Positions 32,999 through 42,161 of a stretch of 64,000 nt of DNA are shown piece after piece. The translations under genes and the position numbers were made by a program. Under the pieces are notes generated by a model. It ran no database searches and was not told where the DNA came from. It saw nothing but the letters and a program-made list of their open reading frames with translations. Source of the DNA: an uncultured Bacteroidales bacterium (lineage in GTDB: Bacteria; Bacteroidota; Bacteroidia; Bacteroidales; Bacteroidaceae); the NCBI GenBank assembly GCA_902768125.1, contig CACXKA010000006.1, forward strand, positions 62,001 through 126,000, read 5' to 3'. Each line of letters opens with the position of its first letter. Position 1 is the stretch's first letter.

Positions 32999-33952
32999 TC
33001 AGCTAAGATGTCTCTCCAACAAATCATGCATCCTTATATTCAAACCATCTGGTCTATCCACCACTTTAAATGGAATGTGATAAATCATCGCAAAGACAGT
33101 TCCATGAAATGAATTACTCACCACATAAGTCGCATTCTTGATCAATGACACAAAAGTCTCAGGACCTGCATACACATAATTCTTGTCTGCATAAGGCAAA
33201 TAATCCGGACAAACACCATAGATTTCACACCCTTTCTCCACAGCGATTGACTGCGCCACCCTCTGAATTTGTTCATCCTTATAAAAATCATAGACCAACA
33301 CATACTTCTTTCCCTCACCTGTTCCATCTGCGATTTCATTCCACTCCTCTGTCGATAGCAGAAAAACAGGGTCATCCTGCAAAGTCCCGTGGTAGCCCAT
33401 ATCTTCCAATATTCTCAAGGCAGACTGTTCCCTAACTGTGATTTTATCGAATCTCTTCAAATTCTCTTTGACAAATCTACGAGCAGAAGGAACGACTTCC
33501 GTCGTGGCAAAACTAGCAGCAAAACTCTCACGGCGCACCTCCTTAGATCCAAAGTCAAGATAATAGCCAGGATCCGTCCCATTAGGAAATGTCGTATTCC
33601 AGATTTGATCACTACCCGCTATATACATATCAGCCTCAGGAGGATCCTTACGGAGTTCCTCAATACAATAATATACCCGTGTCAGAGGAATATATTTCTT
33701 AGAAAAAGCATCAAAATCTCTGTGTCGTAACACTTTCCGCATTCTATCAGGAAAGCACCAAAAGAATTTTATCCAACCCTTAATAGAGATTCCTGGCCAA
33801 TACCAGAGACGAAACCCTCGCATATAATATGGCCTATAATCAATGACTTTAACATCATGCCCCTGCTTCTGCAAATGTCTAACCAATGCATAACATTGCA
33901 GACGGGCACCATGATTATCTGCATTTTGACATGTAATCGTACAAATCTTCAT
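32999..33952 (-). CDS. Polysaccharide pyruvyltransferase family protein, short C-terminus
   Basis: This 317-aa protein has the pyruvyltransferase (CsaB/WcaK, PF04230) features: NADNHGARLQCYALVRHL, ADMYIAGSDQIWN, FAASFATTEV, LQDDPVFLL and the late VVSNSFHGTVFAMIYHIPF. These enzymes transfer pyruvate from phosphoenolpyruvate to a sugar, giving an acidic ketal. Many members are about 350-400 aa and continue with a C-terminal helix after the S-F-H-G-x-x-F region; this one stops about 40 residues after it, exactly at a repeat array. It may be slightly truncated but still active. Sugar unknown. Confidence 0.8.
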   Translation of the reverse strand: MKICTITCQNADNHGARLQCYALVRHLQKQGHDVKVIDYRPYYMRGFRLWYWPGISIKGWIKFFWCFPDRMRKVLRHRDFDAFSKKYIPLTRVYYCIEELRKDPPEADMYIAGSDQIWNTTFPNGTDPGYYLDFGSKEVRRESFAASFATTEVVPSARRFVKENLKRFDKITVREQSALRILEDMGYHGTLQDDPVFLLSTEEWNEIADGTGEGKKYVLVYDFYKDEQIQRVAQSIAVEKGCEIYGVCPDYLPYADKNYVYAGPETFVSLIKNATYVVSNSFHGTVFAMIYHIPFKVVDRPDGLNIRMHDLLERHLS

Positions 33953-33973
33953 TCTCCTCTTCCCCTAGGAAAT

Positions 33974-35110
33974 CTATAACAACAACTTCATCACCTTCTT
34001 AGGCTCAGTCACAGAAGTCGTATTAACCTCCTGCTTCGTTGCCTCAATTATCCGATTGCGTAATGCTTCATCTTGAGCAATCATCAAAATCTTTTCTGCA
34101 ACAGATTCTGGAGTCATCTCTGCAATCAATCCATTTTCCCCGTCTTTAATTTGATTATATACCACAGGGAAGTTAGTACTGACCACAGGTCGATGGAGAA
34201 TACGCGCTTCATTCAATGTCAGTCCAAAACCCTCAAATGAAGAAGTTTGCACATACACATCAGCCATGGCCATATATGGATAGGGATTAGGTTTCATTCC
34301 CAACAATTTCACTTGTTCCTCTAACGCTTCATTCTTTATCAACTTCTCTATATGCCCCCTCTCAGAACCATCGCCCACAAAATACCACACAAAATCAATC
34401 CCTTTCTTTTTCAGCAGCGCAGCAGTTTCCACGGCCAATACATAGTTTTTGGGAGGAACGAGCCTTCCTGTTGTTACAATAGTGACATCTGGATGGGATA
34501 AATTTTCATGTTCCTCTTGACTCATTCTCCTAATTAAGTCCACATTCAGAACATCGTAAACCGTGAACAACTTCTCTGCATCAACATATTGTGTATTCTT
34601 CATCAAATCACACAAAACATCGCTTACAGGAATCACCTTGTCATATGAATCATAAAAAGGTTTGTTAAAAGCCTCACAATAACCAGCATTTTTCAAATCC
34701 GCATTCACCCATGCATATTTCCTTTTCGCACGCACTTTCCGTGCCACATAATACGTAGGAAATCCCTGCTGATAAGCAACGGCCACATCATACTCTTTTT
34801 TTGATTTTTCATACATCCCACGCATAGCCATCCAACGGATTTCTGCTCCATGACGCCTTCTCATCATTCTCTGAAGTATTGAAAACCACGTTTGCCCAAT
34901 ACGAAACACAAGACTACAAGAATGTGGAACACTCATCACATTGACTTCTTTCGGCACATATTGTTCAAACACTGCTCCTCGTACGACAAGCATCAAATCA
35001 ACTTGTACCTTTGAATAATCCAGCAATGGGAGCAATGAAATCAAACTTTTCTCAGCACCTCCACATGTGAGAGAGTCTATAAAAAAGAGAACACGTCTTT
35101 TACTATCCAT
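33974..35110 (-). CDS. GT4 family glycosyltransferase
   Basis: This 378-aa GT-B transferase has VLFFIDSLTCGGAEKSLISL, YAWVNADLKNAGY, VTTGRLVPPKNYVLAVETAA, FVGDGSERGHIEKL and an intact E-x7-E (FEGFGLTLNEARILHRP). It is the nearest intact relative of the altered GT4 protein at 40976-42085, sharing the NPYPY and WVNAD/WVHTD segments. It follows the acetyltransferase remnant. Donor and acceptor unknown. Confidence 0.85.
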   Translation of the reverse strand: MDSKRRVLFFIDSLTCGGAEKSLISLLPLLDYSKVQVDLMLVVRGAVFEQYVPKEVNVMSVPHSCSLVFRIGQTWFSILQRMMRRRHGAEIRWMAMRGMYEKSKKEYDVAVAYQQGFPTYYVARKVRAKRKYAWVNADLKNAGYCEAFNKPFYDSYDKVIPVSDVLCDLMKNTQYVDAEKLFTVYDVLNVDLIRRMSQEEHENLSHPDVTIVTTGRLVPPKNYVLAVETAALLKKKGIDFVWYFVGDGSERGHIEKLIKNEALEEQVKLLGMKPNPYPYMAMADVYVQTSSFEGFGLTLNEARILHRPVVSTNFPVVYNQIKDGENGLIAEMTPESVAEKILMIAQDEALRNRIIEATKQEVNTTSVTEPKKVMKLLL

Positions 35111-35135
35111 ATTTCTTTATGAATCCAAGTATAGA

Positions 35136-35340
35136 CTATTGAAAATCATCTTTACGTTCCTCTATGCTGTCATCAGACCAATTCCACCATGCTATCTGAT
35201 TCATCTGTCCTAATTCTTCATCTGTACATTTCTTTCGCATTATTTTTGCAGGAAATCCTACATAAGGCGACACATCCTTTGTCAGGACAGAACCCGCAGC
35301 AATGGTTGCACTATTGAAAGCAACTATATAGGAAGTAAGG
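35136..35340 (-). pseudogene. Remnant of a hexapeptide acetyltransferase (C-terminal end only)
   Basis: The frame reads FNSATIAAGSVLTKDVSPY, then FPAKIMRKKCTDEEL and IAWWNWSDDSIEE. This is the standard C-terminal end of CatB/LbH-type acetyltransferases. Everything before about residue 150 of such a protein is missing, and a few residues are lost between SPY and the usual G-x-PAK. The frame can be extended upstream only through the 3' end of the acyltransferase gene, without family likeness. It is best seen as a decayed gene left by replacement in this locus. Confidence 0.7.
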
Positions 35341-35355
35341 GACGCAGTGCATAGA

Positions 35356-36396
35356 TTATGTCTTTTTAACTCCAAACAACCAATGGGCGAGTGCGGGACT
35401 AAGTCGTATAACATTACTGACAATCAGACAAAATCCTATAACAATCAAAGAAATGAATAGAGAGAAGGTAAACTCCACAGCAGGCATTGGATAATCTCTG
35501 AACACAGACGTTGCATGAACCAACTGATAAGGAAGGAAGAAATAATGAATTAAATAGATGTCCAACGTACGTCTGCCTATATATTGTAATGAACGGCCTA
35601 ATATCTTTTCTTTTGTGAAAGATGCCTGGTTCTGTCTAAAAAAAGAAATTATAATAAGAACACCAGAAAAGGACGCACAAAACAGAGAAACGACTCCCAT
35701 TACTCCACTTGAAGGTATAAGATCACGATAAATGTTCAATAAGAAATATACAATGACACATATTGTCAAAGTATACCATTTGTCCAATAAATGTTGTACA
35801 AGATCAAAATGTTTCTTTAGAAGTGTACCTATAAGGAAGAAACAGAAATAATACCATTGTTCTATTCCAAGAGCCGTTTTTACATCAGTAGTGAATGGTA
35901 TGGAATCATAGAGTGGTGGCCAATTGATTACATAGAAAACCGCAGCAATGATAATGATTACAATCTCCTCATATTTTCTGCATGTAAATCGGATAATAGA
36001 ATAGAATATAAAAAAGATAAATAAGGTGTATGTAAACCAATAGCCAGATTTGTAGGTGTCAAGAATTCCATGCATGAAGTCCTTACCTGAATAGTGAATA
36101 TATAATGTAAAGAATAATAGCGTGGATAGTATCTGAACAGAGAACTTCTTTTTAAGGAAGCCCCCAATATGTTTTAGGTTCCATGTTATTCCTGCCTTAT
36201 ACAGCACAAAGCCACTGATGAGGAAAAATAATGGCATACGTAATTGTTGTAAATAATGATGATATGCAGGAGTATCGTCAAGGCCAATACACAAAGACGA
36301 CACATGCTGTAGCACCACTAGCATCATGGTAAATCCACGCATGGCATCAATATACTCAATACGTTTTGTAGGAGCTGTGGCTTCCGTGTTCATCAT
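35356..36396 (-). CDS. Acyltransferase family 3 membrane O-acetyltransferase
   Basis: This 346-aa protein has about ten membrane helices. It starts with the family motif RIEYIDAMRGFTMMLVVLQH, carries LRMPLFFLISGFVLY with the conserved R and the F-F-x-x-S-G pattern, and near the C-terminus RRTLDIYLIHYFFLP. Acyltransferase-3 proteins O-acetylate extracellular polysaccharide or lipopolysaccharide sugars at the inner membrane. A broken hexapeptide acetyltransferase remnant lies directly downstream, so this gene may have taken over an acetylation role. Target sugar unknown. Confidence 0.85.
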   Translation of the reverse strand: MMNTEATAPTKRIEYIDAMRGFTMMLVVLQHVSSLCIGLDDTPAYHHYLQQLRMPLFFLISGFVLYKAGITWNLKHIGGFLKKKFSVQILSTLLFFTLYIHYSGKDFMHGILDTYKSGYWFTYTLFIFFIFYSIIRFTCRKYEEIVIIIIAAVFYVINWPPLYDSIPFTTDVKTALGIEQWYYFCFFLIGTLLKKHFDLVQHLLDKWYTLTICVIVYFLLNIYRDLIPSSGVMGVVSLFCASFSGVLIIISFFRQNQASFTKEKILGRSLQYIGRRTLDIYLIHYFFLPYQLVHATSVFRDYPMPAVEFTFSLFISLIVIGFCLIVSNVIRLSPALAHWLFGVKKT

Positions 36397-36500
36397 TTCT
36401 GTTATATTTTTATTAACTTACTAAAGTTTCACACCCTTTCAGTGGATTAATTCTCTCTATGCAGCCTCGCCGAATTTTCGTAGCACATCCTTTGTTACGA

Positions 36501-37967
36501 TTAAGAATCTTTCCGTGAAACATATTTCTTCCACACACTCTGTTTGACAATATCAACAAGATAAAAAAGTTCCATTGACTTCATCATCCTAGAAAGAGCC
36601 ACATAAGACATTATACCCAAAATCAGACCAAATATTAATTGCAGAACTCCCGAAGAGATAAACAATGTCAAACTCCACACTAATAAAGCCATGAATATTG
36701 AGTATAATATGGTCGGAAACAAATCCCTCATCTGCTTAAAGAAACCTACATTTATAAACTTTCCAGTATAATATGTGTTCATGACCAAAAATAAGATGGC
36801 TGCACCTAATTGACCATAACACATCGCTAATAAGCCAAAAGGTATCGTTATAAATAAAACAGTAACACCTATAATCTTCTTTATCACTTCCAAACGCAGA
36901 TACAGATCGGAGTGTCCTTTAACAAGCAGAAGATTTAGATTGAGGGAATGTATAGGATTCCACATAGCAGCAAAACACAACACTTGCAAATAGGGGATAC
37001 AAGACACCCATTTTTCCGTTATGAGCACTATTACAAATGGACGTGCCAAAACAAAAAGGAGGAAGGCCAAAGGAAACACCACATATGCTGTCACACGTAT
37101 CATTCTACGATAAATCACGCTCAATGTCTCATCATCGTCTTGTATTTTCGATAAAACGGGAAATGTCACTCTATAAATGGCCCCTCCTAATACAGAAGAA
37201 GACAAACCTGCATAGTTTTGAGCCTTTGTATAGTATCCCAACCTCGATGATGAGTAGTATTTACCAATAATCAGAGGATAGACATTTCCATATATCGTAT
37301 TTAACATGTTTGTCAGCATCAACTTAGAGCCATAAGAAAAGTATTCCTTATATAGGGCCCAAGAAAAATTCAATTTAGGCAACCAACGTTGATACCTCCA
37401 ATACAATACAAAACGAATAGCAATAGAGATGAAATTAGGAAATATCAATGACCATACACCCCATCCCATATAAGCCAAGACAATTGATATGAGTCCTGTA
37501 ACAACAGTGGCTATTACATTGATAATACTCTTTGCCTTAAAATTCAGTTGAATACTTAAACGAGCTGTCTGGACTGCTACAAAAGACCATAAAAACAACA
37601 ATACAGCATTTACATATACGATGTATTGTAATATAGGTTCGTTATAAAAGTCTGCTATCCATCTTGCACATATACACAAGATAGCACATAGAATGAATGA
37701 AAGAACGAGGTTTGTGACATAGACTGTCGAATAATCCATCTCGGTTCTCTCCTTCTTCCGTATAAGGGCAGAAGTAAACCCTGAATCCATCAATGTATAT
37801 GAAACAGCAAAGAATATACCAGTCATCGCTATTAGACCATAATCTGAAGGCATCAATAAACGGGCCAATATGATACCTTGGACAAAACCAAATCCCTGTA
37901 GCACAAAAGTTTCCAAGAAATTCCAGACTAATCCAGAGAATGTCCTTTGTTTTAATGAATCTTCCAT
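36501..37967 (-). CDS. wzx: Wzx-type repeat-unit flippase (MOP superfamily, WzxC-like)
   Basis: This 488-aa protein has about 12-14 membrane helices. The opening SLKQRTFSGLVWNFLETFVLQG and ILARLLMPSDYGLIAMTGIFF, then YGSKLMLTNMLNTIYGNVYP and IIGKYYSSSRLGYYTKAQN, are typical of the polysaccharide flippases of the MOP superfamily. It moves undecaprenyl-linked repeat units across the inner membrane for polymerisation by the EpsG-type protein. It is the only flippase in the block. ATG 37967 is used; an adjacent TTG adds one residue. Confidence 0.9.
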   Translation of the reverse strand: MEDSLKQRTFSGLVWNFLETFVLQGFGFVQGIILARLLMPSDYGLIAMTGIFFAVSYTLMDSGFTSALIRKKERTEMDYSTVYVTNLVLSFILCAILCICARWIADFYNEPILQYIVYVNAVLLFLWSFVAVQTARLSIQLNFKAKSIINVIATVVTGLISIVLAYMGWGVWSLIFPNFISIAIRFVLYWRYQRWLPKLNFSWALYKEYFSYGSKLMLTNMLNTIYGNVYPLIIGKYYSSSRLGYYTKAQNYAGLSSSVLGGAIYRVTFPVLSKIQDDDETLSVIYRRMIRVTAYVVFPLAFLLFVLARPFVIVLITEKWVSCIPYLQVLCFAAMWNPIHSLNLNLLLVKGHSDLYLRLEVIKKIIGVTVLFITIPFGLLAMCYGQLGAAILFLVMNTYYTGKFINVGFFKQMRDLFPTILYSIFMALLVWSLTLFISSGVLQLIFGLILGIMSYVALSRMMKSMELFYLVDIVKQSVWKKYVSRKDS

Positions 37968-38046
37968 CAAAACTCTATTTTATGTCTTGGATATAAACCT
38001 AATACCAATTTTCTCATAGACAGCAATGAAGAAAAACTACTTCAAA

Positions 38047-39114
38047 CTATTTAAATTTAGCAGACAATCTTAGTAGACTATGTTCAATCCTTTCTTTTAA
38101 TGACTTAGGACGATATCGAATCTCCAAGGTTTCATAGATGTTCTTTGAGTTTTTCTTGAGGATATCTTCTACAAGACTTTGTTCCTTGTAATCTGCCCCT
38201 TTCAAAATGTGAACTCTATCCCATATTGGATTTTCCAAGGCATTTGCCAATTGCTGTAACCTTTTTTCTCTATTATCAGCATCAAATATGGTACAATTAC
38301 GTACAAAAGTTTTTATGTAGTTCACCATCTCTATCGCCTGATACCTATATGCGCGTATAAAATTATATTTCTCCAGCATTTTCCATTTTAGATCAAACAA
38401 TACGCATGCTAAGTCAAGCCACCCATTCAGATATTTCGGTGAAGCCCCAGGAAGGCCTATCAAATATGAATACACAACATCAGGAATAATTATCAATCGC
38501 TGAATATGAGGATGCAAAAGCATTGACATATATAAATCATCGGCACCGACCTTTGGCCAAGGAGAAGGGAAATCCACTTTATCAAAAAGTTCCTTTCTAT
38601 ACATCTTCCCCCAAACTGATACAGGCAAAATGTTATGACCAAAATACGATTCAAAATACTCACCCATTAATTCGTCATGTTCCAAAACCTTTCCTGTATC
38701 GGACAATAATCTTTTAGGAGGAAAAGTTTGTATCCAAGGTCCAATCTTCAACACTTTGGACACCTGACCAATTACAACATCTGCTTCTTTTTCAACAGCA
38801 GCCTTGTACATCTTTGCTATTGCATCTTTCGGCATCCAATCATCTTGGTCTATCAATACAATATATTCGCCACGTGCAATTTTTATACCATCCAGTCGAG
38901 GACCTCCATTAACATCCTTCTCCAACAATCTCACACGTGTATCCTTCTTCGTCCAATCACGAAGAATTTCCACCGTACTTCTATCAGGAGATTTATCATC
39001 CACCAAGATAATTTCCACATTTTTATAAGTTTGAGCCAGCAAAGACCGCATACATGGATTTATCTTCGTGCCTGCATTATATACTGGGATAACAATACTG
39101 ATTAACGCTTCCAT
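38047..39114 (-). CDS. GT2 family glycosyltransferase
   Basis: This 355-aa GT-A transferase has LISIVIPVYNAGTKINPCM, VDDKSPDRSTVEILRDW, NGGPRLDGIKIARGEYIV and the metal site LIDQDDWMPKDAIAKM. ATG 39114 gives MEALISIVIP; a TTG two codons earlier is less likely. It stands between the flippase and the viosamine acetyltransferase genes, so it may use dTDP-Qui4NAc; this rests only on position. Confidence 0.83.
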   Translation of the reverse strand: MEALISIVIPVYNAGTKINPCMRSLLAQTYKNVEIILVDDKSPDRSTVEILRDWTKKDTRVRLLEKDVNGGPRLDGIKIARGEYIVLIDQDDWMPKDAIAKMYKAAVEKEADVVIGQVSKVLKIGPWIQTFPPKRLLSDTGKVLEHDELMGEYFESYFGHNILPVSVWGKMYRKELFDKVDFPSPWPKVGADDLYMSMLLHPHIQRLIIIPDVVYSYLIGLPGASPKYLNGWLDLACVLFDLKWKMLEKYNFIRAYRYQAIEMVNYIKTFVRNCTIFDADNREKRLQQLANALENPIWDRVHILKGADYKEQSLVEDILKKNSKNIYETLEIRYRPKSLKERIEHSLLRLSAKFK

Positions 39115-39155
39115 TTTCAACTCTATGGTGACAATAAATCTTGTTCCAAACTCAC

Positions 39156-39794
39156 TTATCTTTCCCTTAACACTCTTGCGGGACTACCTGCTGCCACAAT
39201 ATTATCAGGCATAGGCTTTGTAACAAGAGAACCAGCCCCAATTAGTGTATTTTCCCCAATATGTTTAGCCTTTTCTGAAATCAGAACAGAGCATTGACCG
39301 ATGAAAGCTCTCTCCTCTATTTCTGTATACGCTCCCACATATGCTTTCGGACCGAAAAAAACATATTCGTGTATCTGACAACCATGCTCTATGATTACTT
39401 TAGGCCAAAGTACACACCCTTGTCCAATTGTACTATCAGGATGAACTTCTGAGTAAGAACACACTAACACTCCACTTTGTGAAATCGTGGAAAATCGAGA
39501 GATTAAGGCTGTGGGATGGATTAGGGTTGGGGTAAATCCTCCCTTCTGTATGAGGCGAGTGCTTACGTCTTGCTTGATTTTCATATTCCCCATCGTTAAC
39601 ACAAAATTACGCCCACGCACGTCAGAATTGAAAAGGTCATCGAATGAACCCAGAATGGGGAATCCATGATCCGTTTCACCTGTACGAGAATCATTATAAT
39701 GATACAGACCGACCACCCTATACCCACATGCCTCAGCAAGTTCAATGAATACAGGTGTTGCACGCCCAACCCCTAATGCGTAAATTTCTTTCAT
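39156..39794 (-). CDS. vioB: PglD/NeuD/VioB-type sugar N-acetyltransferase
   Basis: This 212-aa protein has an N-terminal Rossmann-like half (KEIYALGVGRATPVFIELAE, YHYNDSRTGETDHGFPILGS) and a left-handed beta-helix half (LIHPTALISRFSTI, TIGQGCVLWPKVII, FIGQCSVLIS, HIGENTLIGAGSLVTKPM), the build of PglD, NeuD and VioB. With the aminotransferase gene ending 3 nt upstream, it would N-acetylate dTDP-4-amino-4,6-dideoxyglucose to dTDP-Qui4NAc. The alternative, a UDP-bacillosamine precursor, is possible because the block also holds a UDP-sugar route. ATG 39794 is chosen over the neighbouring GTG. Confidence 0.8.
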   Translation of the reverse strand: MKEIYALGVGRATPVFIELAEACGYRVVGLYHYNDSRTGETDHGFPILGSFDDLFNSDVRGRNFVLTMGNMKIKQDVSTRLIQKGGFTPTLIHPTALISRFSTISQSGVLVCSYSEVHPDSTIGQGCVLWPKVIIEHGCQIHEYVFFGPKAYVGAYTEIEERAFIGQCSVLISEKAKHIGENTLIGAGSLVTKPMPDNIVAAGSPARVLRER

Positions 39795-39797
39795 CAC

Positions 39798-40910
39798 CTA
39801 TTTGTGGATAATACAGTCTATTACACGCTGTACATCCTTTTCACTTAAAGCATGATGCATCGGTAAACAAATCACTTCATTGGCCATCTGGGTGGCTACA
39901 GGTAAGTTCTCTTTAACAGCACTCGGTAATCCTCTATAAGTAGAGAATTCACTAATTAGAGGATAGAAATATCTTCGCCCAAGAACGTGTTGTTCTTTCA
40001 TCTTGAAATATAACTCATCGCGACTCATTCCATATTCTTCCGCTTTCACAAAAATGGGGAAATAACTATAGTTGTGCTTTACGCCAGGCGTATCTTCCCA
40101 AAAGTCAATACCATTCACCCCACGAAGTGCTTCACGATAACAGATAGCCACCTGATGACGCGCCTCAATAGAGGCATTCACTTGCTTCAAATTCAACAGG
40201 CCATAGGCAGAACGCACTTCATCCATCTTGGAATTGATGCCAGGAGCAACAACCTCTGTCTCACCAGCAAAACCGAAGTTTTTCAAATAATCAATACGTT
40301 TCTTGGTCTTTTCATCATGCATAATCATGGCTCCACCTTCTATCGTATTGTATACCTTCGTAGCATGGAAAGAAAGTGTAGCCATGTCACCCGCATTCAA
40401 GATGCTCTCACCATCCACCTCCACACCAAAAGCATGGGCTGCATCATAGATTACTTTCAAACCATATTTATCAGCAATATCCTGAATCTCTTTCACTTTA
40501 CATGGTTGACCATACACATGAACAGGCATGACAGCTGTGGTTTGAGGTGTGATTGCCGCCTCAATCTTATTTGGATCCATATTACCCGTTCCACGCTCTA
40601 TATCCACAAAAACAGGTCTAATACCATTCCACCATATAGAATGGGTGGTTGCTACAAAACTATAAGGAGTCGTTATAACTTCACCCGTGATACGAAGTGC
40701 CTGCAATGCTGTGATAAGTGGTAACGTTCCATTGGTAAACAGACTTACATATGGCACCTTCAAATACTCCGCCAACGCCCTTTCAAGTTGATTGTGGAAA
40801 CAACCATTATTCGTGATCCACTTACTTTCCCAGATTTTTTCTAACATTGAATAAAATTCTTTCAAATCAGGAAGAAGCGGGGAGGTTACCGTGAGAGTGT
40901 TATTACTCAT
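39798..40910 (-). CDS. vioA: VioA-like dTDP-4-keto-6-deoxyglucose aminotransferase
   Basis: This 370-aa DegT-family PLP enzyme closely fits the VioA pattern: VTSPLLPDLKEFYSMLEKIW, WITNNGCFHNQLERALAEYL, LFTNGTLPLITALQALRITG, TPYSFVATTHSIWWNGI, VHVYGQPCKVKEIQDIADKY and the PLP lysine in FHATKVYNTIEGGA. VioA converts dTDP-4-keto-6-deoxyglucose to dTDP-4-amino-4,6-dideoxyglucose (viosamine). The acetyltransferase that follows completes dTDP-Qui4NAc. The RmlA and RmlB enzymes that supply the keto sugar are not in the window and must be elsewhere in the genome. Confidence 0.85.
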   Translation of the reverse strand: MSNNTLTVTSPLLPDLKEFYSMLEKIWESKWITNNGCFHNQLERALAEYLKVPYVSLFTNGTLPLITALQALRITGEVITTPYSFVATTHSIWWNGIRPVFVDIERGTGNMDPNKIEAAITPQTTAVMPVHVYGQPCKVKEIQDIADKYGLKVIYDAAHAFGVEVDGESILNAGDMATLSFHATKVYNTIEGGAMIMHDEKTKKRIDYLKNFGFAGETEVVAPGINSKMDEVRSAYGLLNLKQVNASIEARHQVAICYREALRGVNGIDFWEDTPGVKHNYSYFPIFVKAEEYGMSRDELYFKMKEQHVLGRRYFYPLISEFSTYRGLPSAVKENLPVATQMANEVICLPMHHALSEKDVQRVIDCIIHK

Positions 40911-40975
40911 ATGCTGGGGATCGTGTTGAAACTACATTTTCGATTTATCTAAGATATTCTTATTATCTATCAATA

Positions 40976-42085
40976 TTATGCTTGGAACAAATTCTCGTAA
41001 GGCACCAAAAGAGCTTCGATATCGAAATCCCAACCTCGTGCTTCACCTTTCTGTTGGTATTGACTCAAGAGATTTGGATCATCAAGCAAGCTCTTGATTC
41101 CCTTATACAGAGCTTCTTCCGTATTCGCGGTCATCAATCCGCTTTCTCCATTCTTGAGAATTTCTTTTAATTCAGGAGTTTCTGTTGCAACCACTGGAAG
41201 ACCCAAGATCAATGCCTTCGCTACACTCGAATGATAAGCAGAACAAACAAAAAGTTGACCCTGAATCATAAATCGGTAGGGATTGGGGTGAGCGCCAAAG
41301 AATTTCACACGAGTCTGCAAATCATTCTCCTGGACATAACGTTCCAAGACAACACGCTCCACCCCATCACCAAATATCCAAAGTCCGAGGTCATAACCCT
41401 CTTTAGCCAATCGATTAACAATACGGAGCAGACGAGCATATTGATACTGGGGTTCCAATCTTCCTTGTGATATCAGACGAATCTGCACAGGGTTTTCATC
41501 AGGATTGCTGGCATTCAATGATTTCAGACGCACAGATAAAGAATCTATAGGATCATAAACAGTTTCTATTGGGACTTTCACATCTGGAAATTGCTTCTTA
41601 AAAGCTTCGGTAATCAAATTGGTGACACCAAGAACTTTATCATATTTATTATATGCCTCTGTTTCCTCTTTGATGCCACTATAAAAATCACTCGTCCAAT
41701 GATTTTTTGCCAAATCTGTATGTACCCATGCATATCGTTTCTTTTTTCCCTTTGATGCATGACTCAACAATTTCGTCACAAAACCTTCGGAGTAGGCAAT
41801 CTCCACATCATTTCCCTGAGGAATAAAGAATTTGTAAACCCAAGACAAAGGAAGGCCGCCATATACCATTTGGTGTTTGAATCCATCTGGCTCAGTAAGG
41901 ACAGCTTTATAATTCGCATTTTCTCTAATGATCGCTTCATATTGTCCACCTCCATTAATAGCACACACCGTTATATCATACTTTGATTTGTCTATGTACT
42001 GTACCAATACAGAAAGAGCTTTCGCCGCATCACCAGAATCAAGAGATTCGACGAGGAAAAGAATTTTGCGCTTAGAATTACTCAT
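40976..42085 (-). CDS. GT4-like protein with altered catalytic motifs
   Basis: This 369-aa GT-B protein is related to the GT4 genes at 30303 and 33974: ILFLVESLDSGDAAKALSVL, YAWVHTDLAKNHW, LISQGRLEPQYQYARLLRI and FFGAHPNPYRFMI. The usual G-G-A-E loop is G-D-A-A here. The usual E-x7-E segment (EGFGLTLNE in the relative) is replaced by a shorter HSSVAK sequence (AYHSSVAKALILGLPVVATE), so both acidic residues are missing. It may be a non-catalytic partner or an inactive copy. It is the first gene after wzc. Confidence 0.75.
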   Translation of the reverse strand: MSNSKRKILFLVESLDSGDAAKALSVLVQYIDKSKYDITVCAINGGGQYEAIIRENANYKAVLTEPDGFKHQMVYGGLPLSWVYKFFIPQGNDVEIAYSEGFVTKLLSHASKGKKKRYAWVHTDLAKNHWTSDFYSGIKEETEAYNKYDKVLGVTNLITEAFKKQFPDVKVPIETVYDPIDSLSVRLKSLNASNPDENPVQIRLISQGRLEPQYQYARLLRIVNRLAKEGYDLGLWIFGDGVERVVLERYVQENDLQTRVKFFGAHPNPYRFMIQGQLFVCSAYHSSVAKALILGLPVVATETPELKEILKNGESGLMTANTEEALYKGIKSLLDDPNLLSQYQQKGEARGWDFDIEALLVPYENLFQA

Positions 42086-42128
42086 AGGACTATTTTGTTT
42101 TATATTTTTCGAAATAAAGTTTATTTGT

Positions 42129-42158
42129 AACGATAACCTTAACCCTAACCTTAACTAA
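42129..42158. repeat. 6-nt periodic repeat after wzc
   Basis: Five hexamers AACGAT, AACCTT, AACCCT, AACCTT, AACTAA stand in the gap between wzc and the first glycosyltransferase. They resemble telomere repeats by chance of composition but recur at 19207, 31517 and 32446. Confidence 0.65.
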
Positions 42159-42161
42159 TTA

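Noticed and set aside
42129-42158. Telomere-like repeat suggesting eukaryotic contamination
   Set aside because: It is a short degenerate 6-nt repeat lying between bacterial operon genes and recurs in other gaps.
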